From assembly GCF_037975245.1 (NCBI RefSeq), contig NC_092573.1, positions 16,978,265-17,042,264 on the forward strand: DNA of 64,000 nt. Direction: 5' to 3'. A model generated the notes under the pieces. That model was not told where the DNA came from, did not search any database, and saw nothing but the letters and a program-made list of their open reading frames with translations. Positions 24,762-35,250 of this stretch are shown in pieces. The position numbers and the translations under genes were made by a program. The stretch is from Apostichopus japonicus (taxonomy: Eukaryota > Echinodermata > Holothuroidea > Aspidochirotida > Stichopodidae). Within the stretch, counting starts at the first letter, position 1, and the number at the start of each line of letters is the position of its first letter.

Positions 24762-25911
24762 TGTAAGGGTGTTAGCTTCTGAAAATAATTGTTCTTGATC
24801 AGAGAACCCTGGGTTTGGTGTGATGACCAAACACAGAGCAAGACACATAAAAAAGGAAAACTCAACTGGATTGGATTAAATTAAATTATAATTACGAATA
24901 ACAAACAATATACAGCAGATCTGGGCCCAGAATAAGAATTAAATAAAATGACTTACAGTTGTTAGGTGCGCACCCCAATAGTTAATGTTATTACGTGGGT
25001 AATAACATTATGTGGGTTGGCGTGCTGTTGACATCAGGTACAGATCTTCCACGACATCAGATACAGTATTCCATGACATCAGTATAGAGTCGAACAGATA
25101 AATGGTATAATGTCTGATCCCAACAAAATAGTATCCTATAATTAATAAGCGATAGAGTCCCAGGCTATCCTCCAGTAAAATAATGTGTATATCCTTTGTG
25201 GTAAAATAATGTCAGTTATAACAATTGGTGTCCCGGAATATTCTTTACGGTAAAATAATATCCTCTAATTAAATAATATTCTTTATAGTAAATAATGTCC
25301 CAGACTGTCAGTAGAACAGTGGATTGTAACAGTGTTCCGGAGAGCAAGATAAATCGGCGATAGTAATAAATATAGTGTTCCGGACAGCCAGATAAAGTGG
25401 TGATATATATAAGTAACAAATATAGTGTCCCAGAAATCCAGATAAAATAAAGAAGGATTACAGAGTTTTCCACTTAAAAGATTTACAATGAACAACTATC
25501 CAAAATGATTAATAATTAATAAGTCTCCTTTCTCTAGACTTTCCACTAAGAAGATGTACAATAACCAAACTATCCAACATTAAAACTATATATATCTTCT
25601 CTTTTGCAACTGTCTTGCTCCAATACTTGTGGCCAACTGCCTGACTCCCTATACCCTCACAAAACTCCTTTGTTCCTATAATATATGTACACAGACCCCA
25701 TTTCCTGTGAGGGCTAATTCCCAGGAAGAACAAAGATAGTTGCTTAGCAACCCAGAAGGAGAGATTTTAATCCCCCTCCTTTTACCACCACAAGCAACAT
25801 ACAAATACACACACTGTACAAATGCACTGTACAGTATATTTAATAAACAAGAACACTGTACAGTATATTTAATAAACAAGAAAACTTTATGTAAGAGCTG
25901 ACCATCTTACA
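24762..25911 (-). mobile_element. Solo LTR, 1150 bp (family 1)
   Basis: Starts TGTAAGGGTG and ends CATCTTACA, so it is bounded by TG..CA with TGTAAG/CTTACA inverted tips. Both sides carry GAAT (24758-24761 and 25912-25915), a 4-bp duplication. No internal coding region or second LTR is adjacent, so it is a solo LTR left by LTR-LTR recombination. The inverted copy at 41724-42680 matches through most of its length. Orientation is inferred from a TATATATAG box conserved in both copies, here on the minus strand near 25588-25597. This copy has extra internal duplications, including a repeated CAGTATATTTAATAAACAAG. Confidence 0.85.
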
Positions 25912-25915
25912 GAAT

Positions 25916-26851
25916 GTTTCACATATGATGTTTAATTGTCGGACACGTCTTATTTCTTTTCATTTTTCCCTTTCCATCTTTCTTCCTCCCTCTTCATGTT
26001 TTTGCTGTATTTTTTTTTTTTTACCAGGGTATGAAATTAAGATTTGGCATTGGGGGGCTACTTTGGAGGGGGAAAAAAATCGGCGATCGATTAGCCATAA
26101 ACCTCAAGCCACCAACGCTGGAAACTAATCGTACTTTAAACTTCCAATCCATCGCCACAGCACGTTAAATCCAACATTCCCTTTTTAAGAGATACTGTAG
26201 CACATACCTTCCAAACAACTGCCGATTTCCAACTGATTGAAAGTTGTAAACAAAGCTACTTATTTTTTTTTTTTTTTGACAAACCGATGGTTAGGCTACA
26301 TTTCCTATTGACTTAGTGTGGTTGCTACAGTAGGCTAACATGTGGTCGAGATTGCAGTGTTTCATGGATATTTTGATTTTTTATTTGCGACACAGCTTGC
26401 GCGAATAAACAGATGGCTAGGTTAGATATCCATGGGGCTTAGTGTGAAGCTAGGCTACCGTGTGGTCGGAGATTTGTGGGGATTTTAGGTTATTGTTGTG
26501 GTACTGAAATTGCTAAGTGGAGGCCGTATAATTTGCCAGTAACTTTGCGAGAAGTCCCCGGTGATTGTGCGCGACCCTCCCACACTGCTTCAAATTTTAT
26601 GCGGGATTTTGATTACTGTTTGCGCGATTCGCGCTTCTACTGCAAACCCTAGCATGTCACAATGAATTTTACAGTTTTACAATTTTTCTTATTCAAAACG
26701 AAATGTCATTCATCTTGGTCACTAAGGAAGTCCATTGTCCACACCAATGATGTCATAGATGGCCCTCCTCATTAAACCTGAGTCTCAGCTGAGAGCTGAT
26801 CACCCAAGTGTAACTAAGCTGAAGACGTGAACAATAGCATGGCGAGCGCAC
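25916..26851. other. Interior of Harbinger-like element, right part
   Basis: Includes poly-T tracts and two ~125-bp spaced copies of a segment near 26280 and 26405 (GATGGTTAGGCTA / GATGGCTAGGTTA types). Inverted relatives of this segment occur near 62930 and 63050. Confidence 0.5.
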
Positions 26852-26887
26852 GCCGTCATGACGGCGATTAGATTTGGCAATGGTCCC
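26852..26887 (-). repeat. Right terminal inverted repeat
   Basis: Reverse complement of the left repeat with a single mismatch; followed by TTA. Confidence 0.85.
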
Positions 26888-26967
26888 TTAATGCTGTGAG
26901 GTTTGTCCCGTACTTATGCCAAGCCATCCTAATGAGGCCAAGCCAAGGTTTTTTTAGATTAGGCTTT

Positions 26968-28739
26968 ATGGCATCCTTGCAGTTGCAAAGTTGTTCAATT
27001 TGTAAAACTTTCAGGACCAGTACTTTCAAAAAGTTGTTACATCACATAAGATCCTCACATAGTATTCAACCCAACTTCTCCATAAGATGTGGAATAGATG
27101 GTTGTGAAAGAAAATATCGGGTGTTTAGCATGTTATTCCCATCTGCGGAAATTTCATAAAAGATTTTTCGATGTTAACACAAGGCATGGCAGTAAGTCTG
27201 GTGGGCAGGAGGATACTGAAATAGGCACAAGTCTAGTGACGGAAAACATTGGTTTTGAAGTTGATGATGTGACACCTAATTCACATAAAAGTGGACTTGC
27301 AGAATCAACTGGAATAAGATGCTGCTGCTCTGGATGACGCATCACACACCAGAGAAATCGGTATTAGAACTATCAGAACTCATCTATTACAGTTCAAGGG
27401 ATGATAGAGATCAAAAAAAACTTTCAGCTTCTGGTTTCACAGTGGCAAAAAATTCCTGATATCTTTAAGTTTATCAATGAAAAGTTTGAAAAGAACAATT
27501 ACATCTTTGAAAAGTTTTAAGTCGTGATGACATTTTAGCAGAAGTTCTGAAGTCCCATTCTAGACATTGGGGCAAGATATATGAGGATTACTGTGATGGT
27601 GAACATTTCAAAATCATTCCCTATTCTCTTTGGAGCCACATGCACTCCAAGTTTACTTTTATTATGATGATTTTGGTGTGGTGAACCCACTTAGAAATAA
27701 AACTAACAGCTACAAAGTTGCTGCATTTTATTTTGTTCTTGGAAATTTATCGCCAAAGTTTCCGTCAAAACTGTCATCAATTCAGCTTGTTTGCCTCTGC
27801 TGTACAATATTGATAAAACAGTATGGCTTTGGGAAAGTGCTCAAACCGCTTTTTGAGGATGTTAAAGTCTTAAAAAATAAGGGGGTGACAATAACAACTT
27901 TAAACCAGGAGGAGTTTACATTCAAGGGTTGCATTAGTTTGGTTTGCACATCAGTTTAGAGGCTTTCAGCAACATTTTCATGCTGGTAGAATATGTAGAT
28001 TTTGCATGGCAAGTAGTAATGACATTCAAGATCATTTTGATTTATCCAATTTTATTAGAAAGAACAAGTGTTGGTCACAAACATCAGGTTTAGTTAGTTA
28101 TGGAAAATCGAGGTCTTAGGCATGTTTATGATGTAGCTTCTAAATCTGTTTTGTCAGATTTGCAATACTCTGATGTGATCAGTTGTCTACCACCTGATCC
28201 AGCTCATGATTAGCTTGAAGGAATTGTCCTAGAATTAATGACGAAGGTTGTGAAAACATTTATTCAGGAAGGCTTTTTCACTGTGGAATTTTTTAACAGT
28301 GCTTTGAGCTTTTTCCCTTCGGAAAATGTGATCAGAAAAACAAACCAACTTGCAACACCACTACTCACCTGGGAAGTTTCAACATCAACCAAACAGCATC
28401 TCAAATATGGTGCCTGATGAGATTATTGCCTTTAATCATAGGAAGCTCAATTCCAGAGTGAAATTAATACTGGGAACTATTTTGTCACCTATGGACATTT
28501 GTGAAATTACTTTTGCTCCCTCTATACCTTGTGAAATGGTTGCATACTTGGAATATTTGGTGCATGTATTTCTGGTTGCTCTGAAAGAGCTCTTTCCTGA
28601 AGATAGACTGGAACCCAAAAGTCATTACTTATTGCATTACCCTTATTCAATAATGAATTATGGACCTCTTGTTCACTGCTGGACAATGAGGTTTGAAGCT
28701 AAGCATGCATATTTCAAAGAAATTGCCAATAGGGAATAA
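26968..28739 (+). pseudogene. Transposase-like pseudogene, 5' portion
   Basis: Translated pieces in shifting frames give, in order: an N-terminal zinc-finger-like segment (CSICKTF.. HHIRSSH, then CGIDGCERKY); an acidic stretch; LAEVLKS..YEDYCDG; YYDDFGVVNPL near 27656; LPPDPAHD followed by a stop and LEGIV near 28190; and PKSHYLLHYP..MRFEAKHAYFKE near 28615-28720. I recognise this order from a large uncharacterised family found beside DNA transposons in animals, possibly related to CACTA tnp2 proteins, though that link is unproven. Frameshifts near 27130, 27620 and 27950 and an in-frame stop make it a pseudogene. It ends at an insertion; the C-terminal part resumes at 33353. Confidence 0.7.
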
Positions 28740-29636
28740 ACAGACTAACCAGGGAGCACCGACACACTTTAGCTGAAAAATTGGGTGTTCCTGCTATTTT
28801 TGTCTGACTCACATTTTTGATAACTATGTAACAACTGGCATCTACCCTCTAAGGGCTCATTTCCAAAATTACACACAGCCCCCACCAGAGGGCCCAAACA
28901 TCATGTTTTGTACAGGGGGTATAGGGAAAATGGACCTTACATTGTATTTGGTTGCATTTCTTTATCAAATACTGTATTTCAGCATATTTAATATTAAAAT
29001 GTTGCCCTATTTTTTATCTTTCATTTGAGTATACTTTCATTGCATTCCATTGCAAACATTTATCGCAGTGATTTTTTTAAGAAAACCAAGTTTGTACCAA
29101 ATTTGCATCTAGTACAGATTTGCATCTGGCAACACTGTCCTGTTATTGCTGATGACCACCAGGGTACCACAGCCAGGTATACTTCACTAGTCATCCAATC
29201 TGATGAAGTTGTTAACCAAACTAGCTTTAAGAATTGCAGAATAAAAGTGGTGTATCAATAATTGTACATTGCGAAATAATTAAATATGCAATGTGCATGA
29301 CAAAACTTGATTTTATCAATGATATTTAACAACTTTCTATATAATTATCCCAATACGTTAGTGTGTCTAGCAGTTGTGCTATGTTAGGCAAGGCTAGCCT
29401 AACATAGGCCTAAACGTTACTGGCTAGCATAAATGCAACAACTTACAGTATATATGTAGGTAGCAGGCAAGGATCCAGGATTTTGAGAATGGAAGGGGTA
29501 GGGGTTTCTGAACGACAAGGCGAAGCCGAGCGTAAAATCGTACTGGGGGGGGGAAGGGGGAGGGAAGGGGATGTGCCCTCTCATATTTGTTTAAATATTG
29601 ATGCTCTAAAGTCTATGGTGCACTTGATCTGTGGGC

Positions 29637-30175
29637 AAGGGCGGATCCATAATTCTATGAAAAGGGGGGCCAAATATATCATCTTGTGATCGCCGTCAAT
29701 GAGAGTGGTCTGAGGGGACTGAGGAGGGGGTCTCCCCCTCCCCATTTGAGAATATTTTGAATAATTAAGGATCCTTAAGGCTTGTATGCAATCTGCTGCT
29801 AGGGCCTAGGCTATGTTTTGCAACTTTTGAAGTAAATTTATGTTCAAGAATTTTCTTATTTGGGGGTTAGTTTTATATTTTCTACGTTCTGCGCAAACCA
29901 ATAGTGGTGCTCTACTTAGATTCGGCCACCCCAACCAAAAATCCTGGCTACGCTATTGCTGGGGTTTAACTCCCCCAACCTCCGCTTCCTAAAGTTGTAC
30001 GGGGTTGGGGGTGGGCTTCTCATGTTTTTCTTTAAATATAGATGCTCTGAGATGTACTTGATCTGCGGGCAAAGGCGGATCCTTGATTTAATGAAATGGG
30101 GGCCAAGTATATGTGATCGCCGTCCTGGGGAGAGGTCTGAGGGGAAGGGGTGTCCACATCCCCATTTGCGCGGGA
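29637..30175 (+). repeat. Paired GGGCGGATCC repeats (hAT-like MITE remains)
   Basis: Segments at about 29637-29750 and 30065-30172 are similar direct copies (GCGGATCC .. GGGGGCCAA .. GTGATCGCCGTC .. GGTCTGAGGGG). Nearby AATCCTGGCTACGCT (29940) resembles the terminus of hAT MITEs. Confidence 0.65.
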
Positions 30176-30734
30176 TACCAGGGGCAGTGTTGCTTGGTAG
30201 AGACTGGGCGGGTAGAATTCCTGATCTGAGAGAATTTGACTGGTATAACATGTTTATATCCACTTTACCGTACTACCATACAAGCAAATCTCAAAGAAAT
30301 ATGAGGCCTATATAAAATGCGCAACATAAATTGCGGCTCAAATATGATATGAGAGGTATCTGGAGCTCTTAAATCATGCTCCAAAATTTTGTTTTTGATA
30401 AAATAAATATACACAAACTAAGTGAACATTAGACAACATTCAGGATTCACGTTAGTGTGAAGGATTGGACGACACTCGCCTAGGTCTAGGATATCACCTT
30501 AGCCTAGCCTAGGCCTTCTACTACTGATCCCTAAATCAATGTACTTTCTAGCTACCTGCATCAAACTCACCCCCCTTCCCCTCCCACCTCAAAAAAATTT
30601 AAGGGAGGAACTTTCCCCAGTCTTTTCAATCCTAGTGTGAACCCTGGCTGCATTAGGGTCTAACAGGTTCCAATAGACTCTAGTCATGTTATTAAAAAAA
30701 AATAGATGCCAACTGGGTTAATATTCATTCTTAA

Positions 30735-31136
30735 GGCCCGGTCACACTATACCGATTTTTTATCGGAATACTATCCGATTTTCCCGGAGGAATCGAAACA
30801 GCCTGTTTTTCGTTCGGGTCTTCTAGCCACAGTGATAAAGGACCTGATTTGCTATCTGTTAGCCATTCCGATGTGGAATAGCCCTCTCCTAACTTTTGAT
30901 ATTGGCTCCGTTTCCTTTTATCGGATAGCTATCCGATTTCGCTTCCGATTTTTATCGTTTTTCGATGTGACGTCACTTCAGAATGTAGTCAGTTTTAGAA
31001 CCCCTCAGATTTGGAGTAGGTATTCGAATATTCCACTGCATTCATTAAATTCACTACCACAAACCTCACTCTTCGGCCTAAAATCGGAAAAATCGGACCG
31101 TATTCCGATAAAATATCGCTGTAGTGTGACCGGGCC
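30735..31136. mobile_element. 402-bp MITE with TTAA target duplication
   Basis: TTAA occurs at 30731-30734 and 31137-31140. The terminal repeats start GGCCCGGTCACACTA and match at about 43 of the first 48 positions. TTAA duplication fits piggyBac or Kolobok superfamilies. An open frame of 144 residues covers the MITE and is a by-product of the inverted repeats. Confidence 0.8.
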
Positions 31137-31140
31137 TTAA

Positions 31141-32130
31141 GACGGGGCACGGGGGCTTCTGGGGATCTAGATTCTGCCCTAGACTGTTTGGGCTAGCCAG
31201 GGTGATTTAGTTAGTCCACAAAAAAAGTTTTTACGCATGGAATTCATTTTTGTTAGTGTGTTGACGTGCAAGCAACGCCTTGCCGGTGTAGGAATATGTC
31301 AGGCTATAGCCTAATTAGTGTTTCCAATAAGCCGGGCTTGACGTTACTGAGGTGTATAATAGCTAGGGCCTTGGTGTGACAAATGGCGCAAGGCATACAT
31401 GGAATGCACCCTGCATCAGGCTATTTATATCTGTGTGAGCAAAAGCCTTAAAACTACATGGATTGTAGCTTGCAGTTAATATACAACTCATGAGAATAGT
31501 CGACCATTAGGAGATGTGTGGGTGTGGGTAAGCTATGATAGGATGAGGGTATGAGCTAGGACTGTGATCCAGTTTTATTTTACATTTATTTATTTGTTTC
31601 AGTTACTTGTTCACTGTTTTAATTTTTCTTTTTACAATATCTTATCTGATCATGTTAACCAAGAGGTGTTTAGGTTACCCACATGATTTACACAAAGTTG
31701 GATGAGCCTTATAAAATTCCTCTTTTTTGTGGCATTCTTAATTCTACTTTACATGGACTTATATTTTATTACTTCACATTGTACGCTGCAAGTGCAAGCC
31801 TATATAGACTTATCAGTGGCTATGTGAGTATGTGACATAGTCGGCATAGTCACAGTGGCATCTCCCCACTCCTCTAGCGTCCCTCTGTTAAATATTGAAG
31901 CCAATTCATTCCAAATTCAATTTAAATCAAATATAACACTTTGTATTTCTTTGAAAATATTGAATGACGAAGACATCTCTTAAAGCGGGAAGGAGACACT
32001 GCTTTCCCCATCCAATAATTTGCACTGTATCCTCTTGAAATTGATCCAATCGCATACATGTATTACATTTCTGCTGAGTATCTGTTTGGCTTCGGCTACA
32101 GTTAGGCCTTATAAATTCATATCTAACAAT
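31141..32130. other. Unclassified interior of the TIR element
   Basis: No gene, tandem repeat or clear hairpin recognised in this AT-rich stretch. Confidence 0.4.
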
Positions 32131-32138
32131 CTTTTTAG

Positions 32139-32347
32139 GAATAAAAAATTCAACAATGCAAACTCCAGAGTGCAGCCACAACTGTAGTGAAGGAGTAAAA
32201 AATTATAGGTACTGTGTGATATGCCAAAAGAAGGAGAAACATTACAAGAATCTTCAAAACATCTCAGAGACTGGAATAATTTCTTTGAACAATGCAATTG
32301 TAGTATGTGAAGATGAAGTTGCAGGCAGAATCAGGCCAGATATGTGA
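32139..32347 (+). CDS. Exon-like frame with Cys motif, unidentified
   Basis: A polypyrimidine tract and AG (ACAATCTTTTTAG, ending 32138) precede a segment with an ATG at 32156. The open frame runs to the TGA at 32345-32347 and encodes 63 residues with CSHNC and CVICQ cysteine pairs. It could be the first coding exon, or a short remnant, of a gene carried by the surrounding element. Cys-rich starts of this kind occur in several uncharacterised animal transposon proteins, but I cannot name one. Confidence 0.3.
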
Positions 32348-33326
32348 AAATACTTAAAATTATCATCCCAAGTGGCATGGTCAATGTCTGAAAGGGTACG
32401 CAAACAACAGACGTAAGCTAGTTAATGAGCAAGGCAATGGGATCCATACACCAAACAGCCAAAGAAAGACCCATTGTTTGTTTCATTAACTTATATTTCA
32501 TAGAGAAACAGAGTCACATATTTTCACCTATTATGTCTTATTGGCATTACCCTGAAGATCTTTTCTGACTTAGGGTCCGATTTTGTCTGAAGATACCTAT
32601 CATGCTTATCACTGGAGGCTCTCCTAAAGGAGGGCTCTAATGACACAGGCTTCCCTTACCCCATTTATTCTCAAAAATTAGGCTACATATATGCAAACTG
32701 GCTGAGTTTTCCACCACCTCCCCCACCCCCATCCTAACAGTGAGCATATGTGACAAAGTTTGGCAGTATCACTTTTATCCTTATGAAAATGTATTCCTAT
32801 GTTATATCCTTTCATTTGATACCCATTATGCCTTACTTTCATAAACTTCAGTTTTTAGTTTTTTCCCCAGCCCGGCCCCCCCTCCCCCCACGTTGCCCAA
32901 CCGAGCCAATAGTGGGTGTAGATTAATATTTTCAGTAAAGGTTCAGCTCTTCAGCATAGTAACATGTAGATAAATATTCCTTGTGGTTTTTCCTTTCATT
33001 TTATATCTAATATTTGTTTTATTCATATATCATATGAATAACCATTTTGACCTTTCCCTGGGTTCCCCTTATTCATGGGGAATATGAGAGCATTGAGGGT
33101 TTTCACTCTCAGTATTGTGAAATATGGATTCCTTGTATCGTTTCCTTTCATTTGATACCCACCATGCCATACTTTAAATAATCTCAATTTTCACCCTCCC
33201 CACCCCATAGGGTGGGGGCTGTGTGAACATTTGAGAGTGAGCCCTTTCAGATTTTCATCAGGGTACCCTAGGCTATCTTTTAAGATGTAGCACATTAAAA
33301 TAGCACAAGGAATAATAAAAATGTTC
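32348..33326. other. Right interior of the TIR element
   Basis: Contains C-rich runs (32700-32740, 32876-32893, 33190-33220) and the ~335-bp-spaced TTTCATTTGATACCCA repeats; no coding region seen. Confidence 0.5.
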
Positions 33327-33352
33327 CGGTGCTCCCTGGTTAGACGGAATTA

Positions 33353-33798
33353 GTGTAAGACATTGGCAAGGAATCATCAATTAATTATGTGCTATTATGG
33401 AGCTGGTCAAAGTGACATCCAACTCAGGAGGGGACTTTCAAAAATTACATCAGTTTTGTGATGGGATTCAGAGAGTTTTGAAAAGTCAATTTCCATGCAT
33501 TAAAGAAGTGTTTACATTAGCTTCTGTTGAATTACACAGTTCACTTTATGCAAAAGGTTGTTGCATGGTTCTAGGGGCAAGAGAAAAAAGGTTGCATGAA
33601 TTTGGTAAAATACATGCAAAGGGTGGTACAGGTAATGTGTATTTTGTTATGATGGTTTTGCTCACTATTGGTTACAGTCGACATTTCCATAGCTATGTTA
33701 GTGTTTTCAACAAAAATGGGTCACATTATTTTTCTTGTCATATACCCTTATCAATTTACAAAACTCAGAGAATGGTAACACTTAAATACTTTGTTTAG
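33353..33798 (+). pseudogene. Transposase-like pseudogene, 3' portion
   Basis: After the inserted element, CKTLARNHQLIMCYY (about 33354-33398) continues the region that should follow FEAKHAYFKE in the same family. A frame change leads into an open frame to 33798 with FGKIHAKGG, HFHSYV, HIPLSIY and VTLKYFV, the usual C-terminal signature of this family. Order and spacing match the upstream portion once the insertion is removed. Confidence 0.65.
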
Positions 33799-34038
33799 AG
33801 AAATATTAATACTTAATCCAGAGCATCTCATTCCTTCTCATCGTTACTTTGAACTTCAAAGGTTAGAAGAAACAACTTTTTAGTCACTGTTTAGTTTCTA
33901 TATAATTTTGTCTACAGTGAAGCACTTAAACAGTACCCCGTAACTTACGGATCCAGGAAAAGGGTTTTCTTATGTAGTGCAAGTGATGTAGAACCAGAAA
34001 TCAAATCTCAACTTTGAATAAAGAAATTTCGGCTTCAG

Positions 34039-34145
34039 GTCATTGATAAAGACTGACGACTGGGTGGACATTGACGGTGGTATAGAAGAAGAGCAGATGA
34101 AAGATAAAGCAGTTAAACTGAATGCGACTGATGAAAGAGATGAAG
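34039..34145 (+). CDS. Putative 107-bp internal exon, acidic
   Basis: TTCGGCTTCAG precedes the segment and GTAAGT follows it. Between them one frame stays open with an acidic peptide (TDDWVDIDGGIEEEQ..). Good acceptor and donor with an open frame suggest an exon, possibly linked to the transposase-like gene ending 240 bp upstream. No partner exons were found. Confidence 0.35.
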
Positions 34146-34371
34146 GTAAGTATAAATGCTTCTTGTACACGATTGCAAAAAGATTGTTGTTCAGAAAAAT
34201 TTGCCTATCAGGGGCATGTTTATTACCATGTCGTGAAGGAGCCTTACTTGCATAATGTGATGTGTGAACCCCATTTGGAACTTACTGGTCCTTGGGCAGT
34301 TCCAAGGATTTTATATGCACAGAAAACATTCTTGTATGAATGTGTGTACATTGTGATAACCCCTCCCCATA

Positions 34372-34396
34372 GCTTTTCCACTACAGTAGTGGAAAA
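34372..34396. repeat. Short palindrome
   Basis: CTTTTCCACTA, loop CAG, TAGTGGAAAAG: perfect 11-bp stem. Confidence 0.9.
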
Positions 34397-35250
34397 GTTT
34401 TGGGATATTTGACAGGAGGATGTAACTATGTATATTTGAACTTTCTGGGAAGCTTTAAAATAAGAAATTATCACTGAAGCTATTCTGCAAGGGACAAATT
34501 GACATGCCAAAGTTGAATACCACTTGAAATTTTCATTGTAACAGTTTACAGTTAGCAATATCAATCAACAAAACTTTCCAATGAAATTGCTAATCAAATC
34601 AAATTGGTTACCAGCAGCATTGTTCTACTAAAGTCACCCTTCTTGAATATTCATTGTTTCCTAGCTTGTAGCAACGCATGTACTGTCTTGGTAAATGAAA
34701 GGTGTATTTTGTTTACAAATCACGCCTAGTGGTAGTGTTTTACCTCTTGCGTAACTTCTTGCGTAACTTTCTTGCCTTTACCACAAACTTCAAACTTTTG
34801 TAAAAGTCAAACTTTGTATCACATTGATTTTAGTACTCTTGAGGTATAACTCATCACCATGATGTTGAGATGTAACTTTGCATATAGTTTTCTATCTTGC
34901 TGAATCTGATTTGTTAATAATGGTTTTCAGAGCAATTTTTTGTATGTTATTGAGTGGGCCGAAGCCTAACAGCATGCTAGGGACAATGGTCTACCTAGGC
35001 TTCATTTGTATATATGCAATATTGGTTTGGTACATATAAGAATGTCAATCTTGTAATTGTGTTTTGAAAATTGCTTGTTTACTTTAACTTTGAGAAATTC
35101 ATGATCAGGTTTAGTGGTTAGAGACTTATTTTCGACACTTCTTGTCCAGATTTGATCACTAAACTTGTTCTAGTTTGAGGCTTGACTTCTGTCAATTATT
35201 GTTCAGTCTAAATGCATCACATGTCAGTCACATGATTAATGTTTTATTAA
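34397..35250. other. Unclassified spacer
   Basis: AT-rich sequence before the long foldback; nothing recognised. Confidence 0.45.

Larger units (their letters stand above)
21895..26887. mobile_element. PIF/Harbinger-like element, 4993 bp
   Basis: The terminal inverted repeats 21895-21930 and 26852-26887 match at 35 of 36 positions. They start GGG(G/A)CCATTGCC and end in the 14-bp palindrome GCCGTCATGACGGC. The element is flanked by TTA at 21892-21894 and 26888-26890. A 3-bp TWA duplication and GG-starting TIRs are what PIF/Harbinger elements show. No DDE transposase frame is evident. A 1150-bp solo LTR lies inside, so the element before that insertion was about 3.84 kb. A small frame at 23026-23274 begins with a CxxxC motif and a later WLGWAR that faintly recall a THAP zinc finger; I would not rely on it. 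Confidence 0.7.
28746..33342. mobile_element. 4.6-kb TIR element inserted in the transposase-like gene
   Basis: Perfect 16-bp ends TAACCAGGGAGCACCG (28746-28761) and its complement (33327-33342) are flanked by GAC (28743-28745 and 33343-33345). Weaker inverted similarity extends at least 180 bp inward: both sides carry a GGGCTCA .. CACAGCCCCCACC segment, near 28851-28893 and 33211-33246. The right end also holds direct repeats of a TTTCATTTGATACCCA segment (32813 and 33148). It contains a MITE, paired GGCGGATCC repeats and a small exon-like frame. Superfamily not assigned. Confidence 0.7.

Noticed and set aside
30706-31140. 144-residue open frame
   Set aside because: It is coextensive with the TTAA MITE and reads its terminal repeats.
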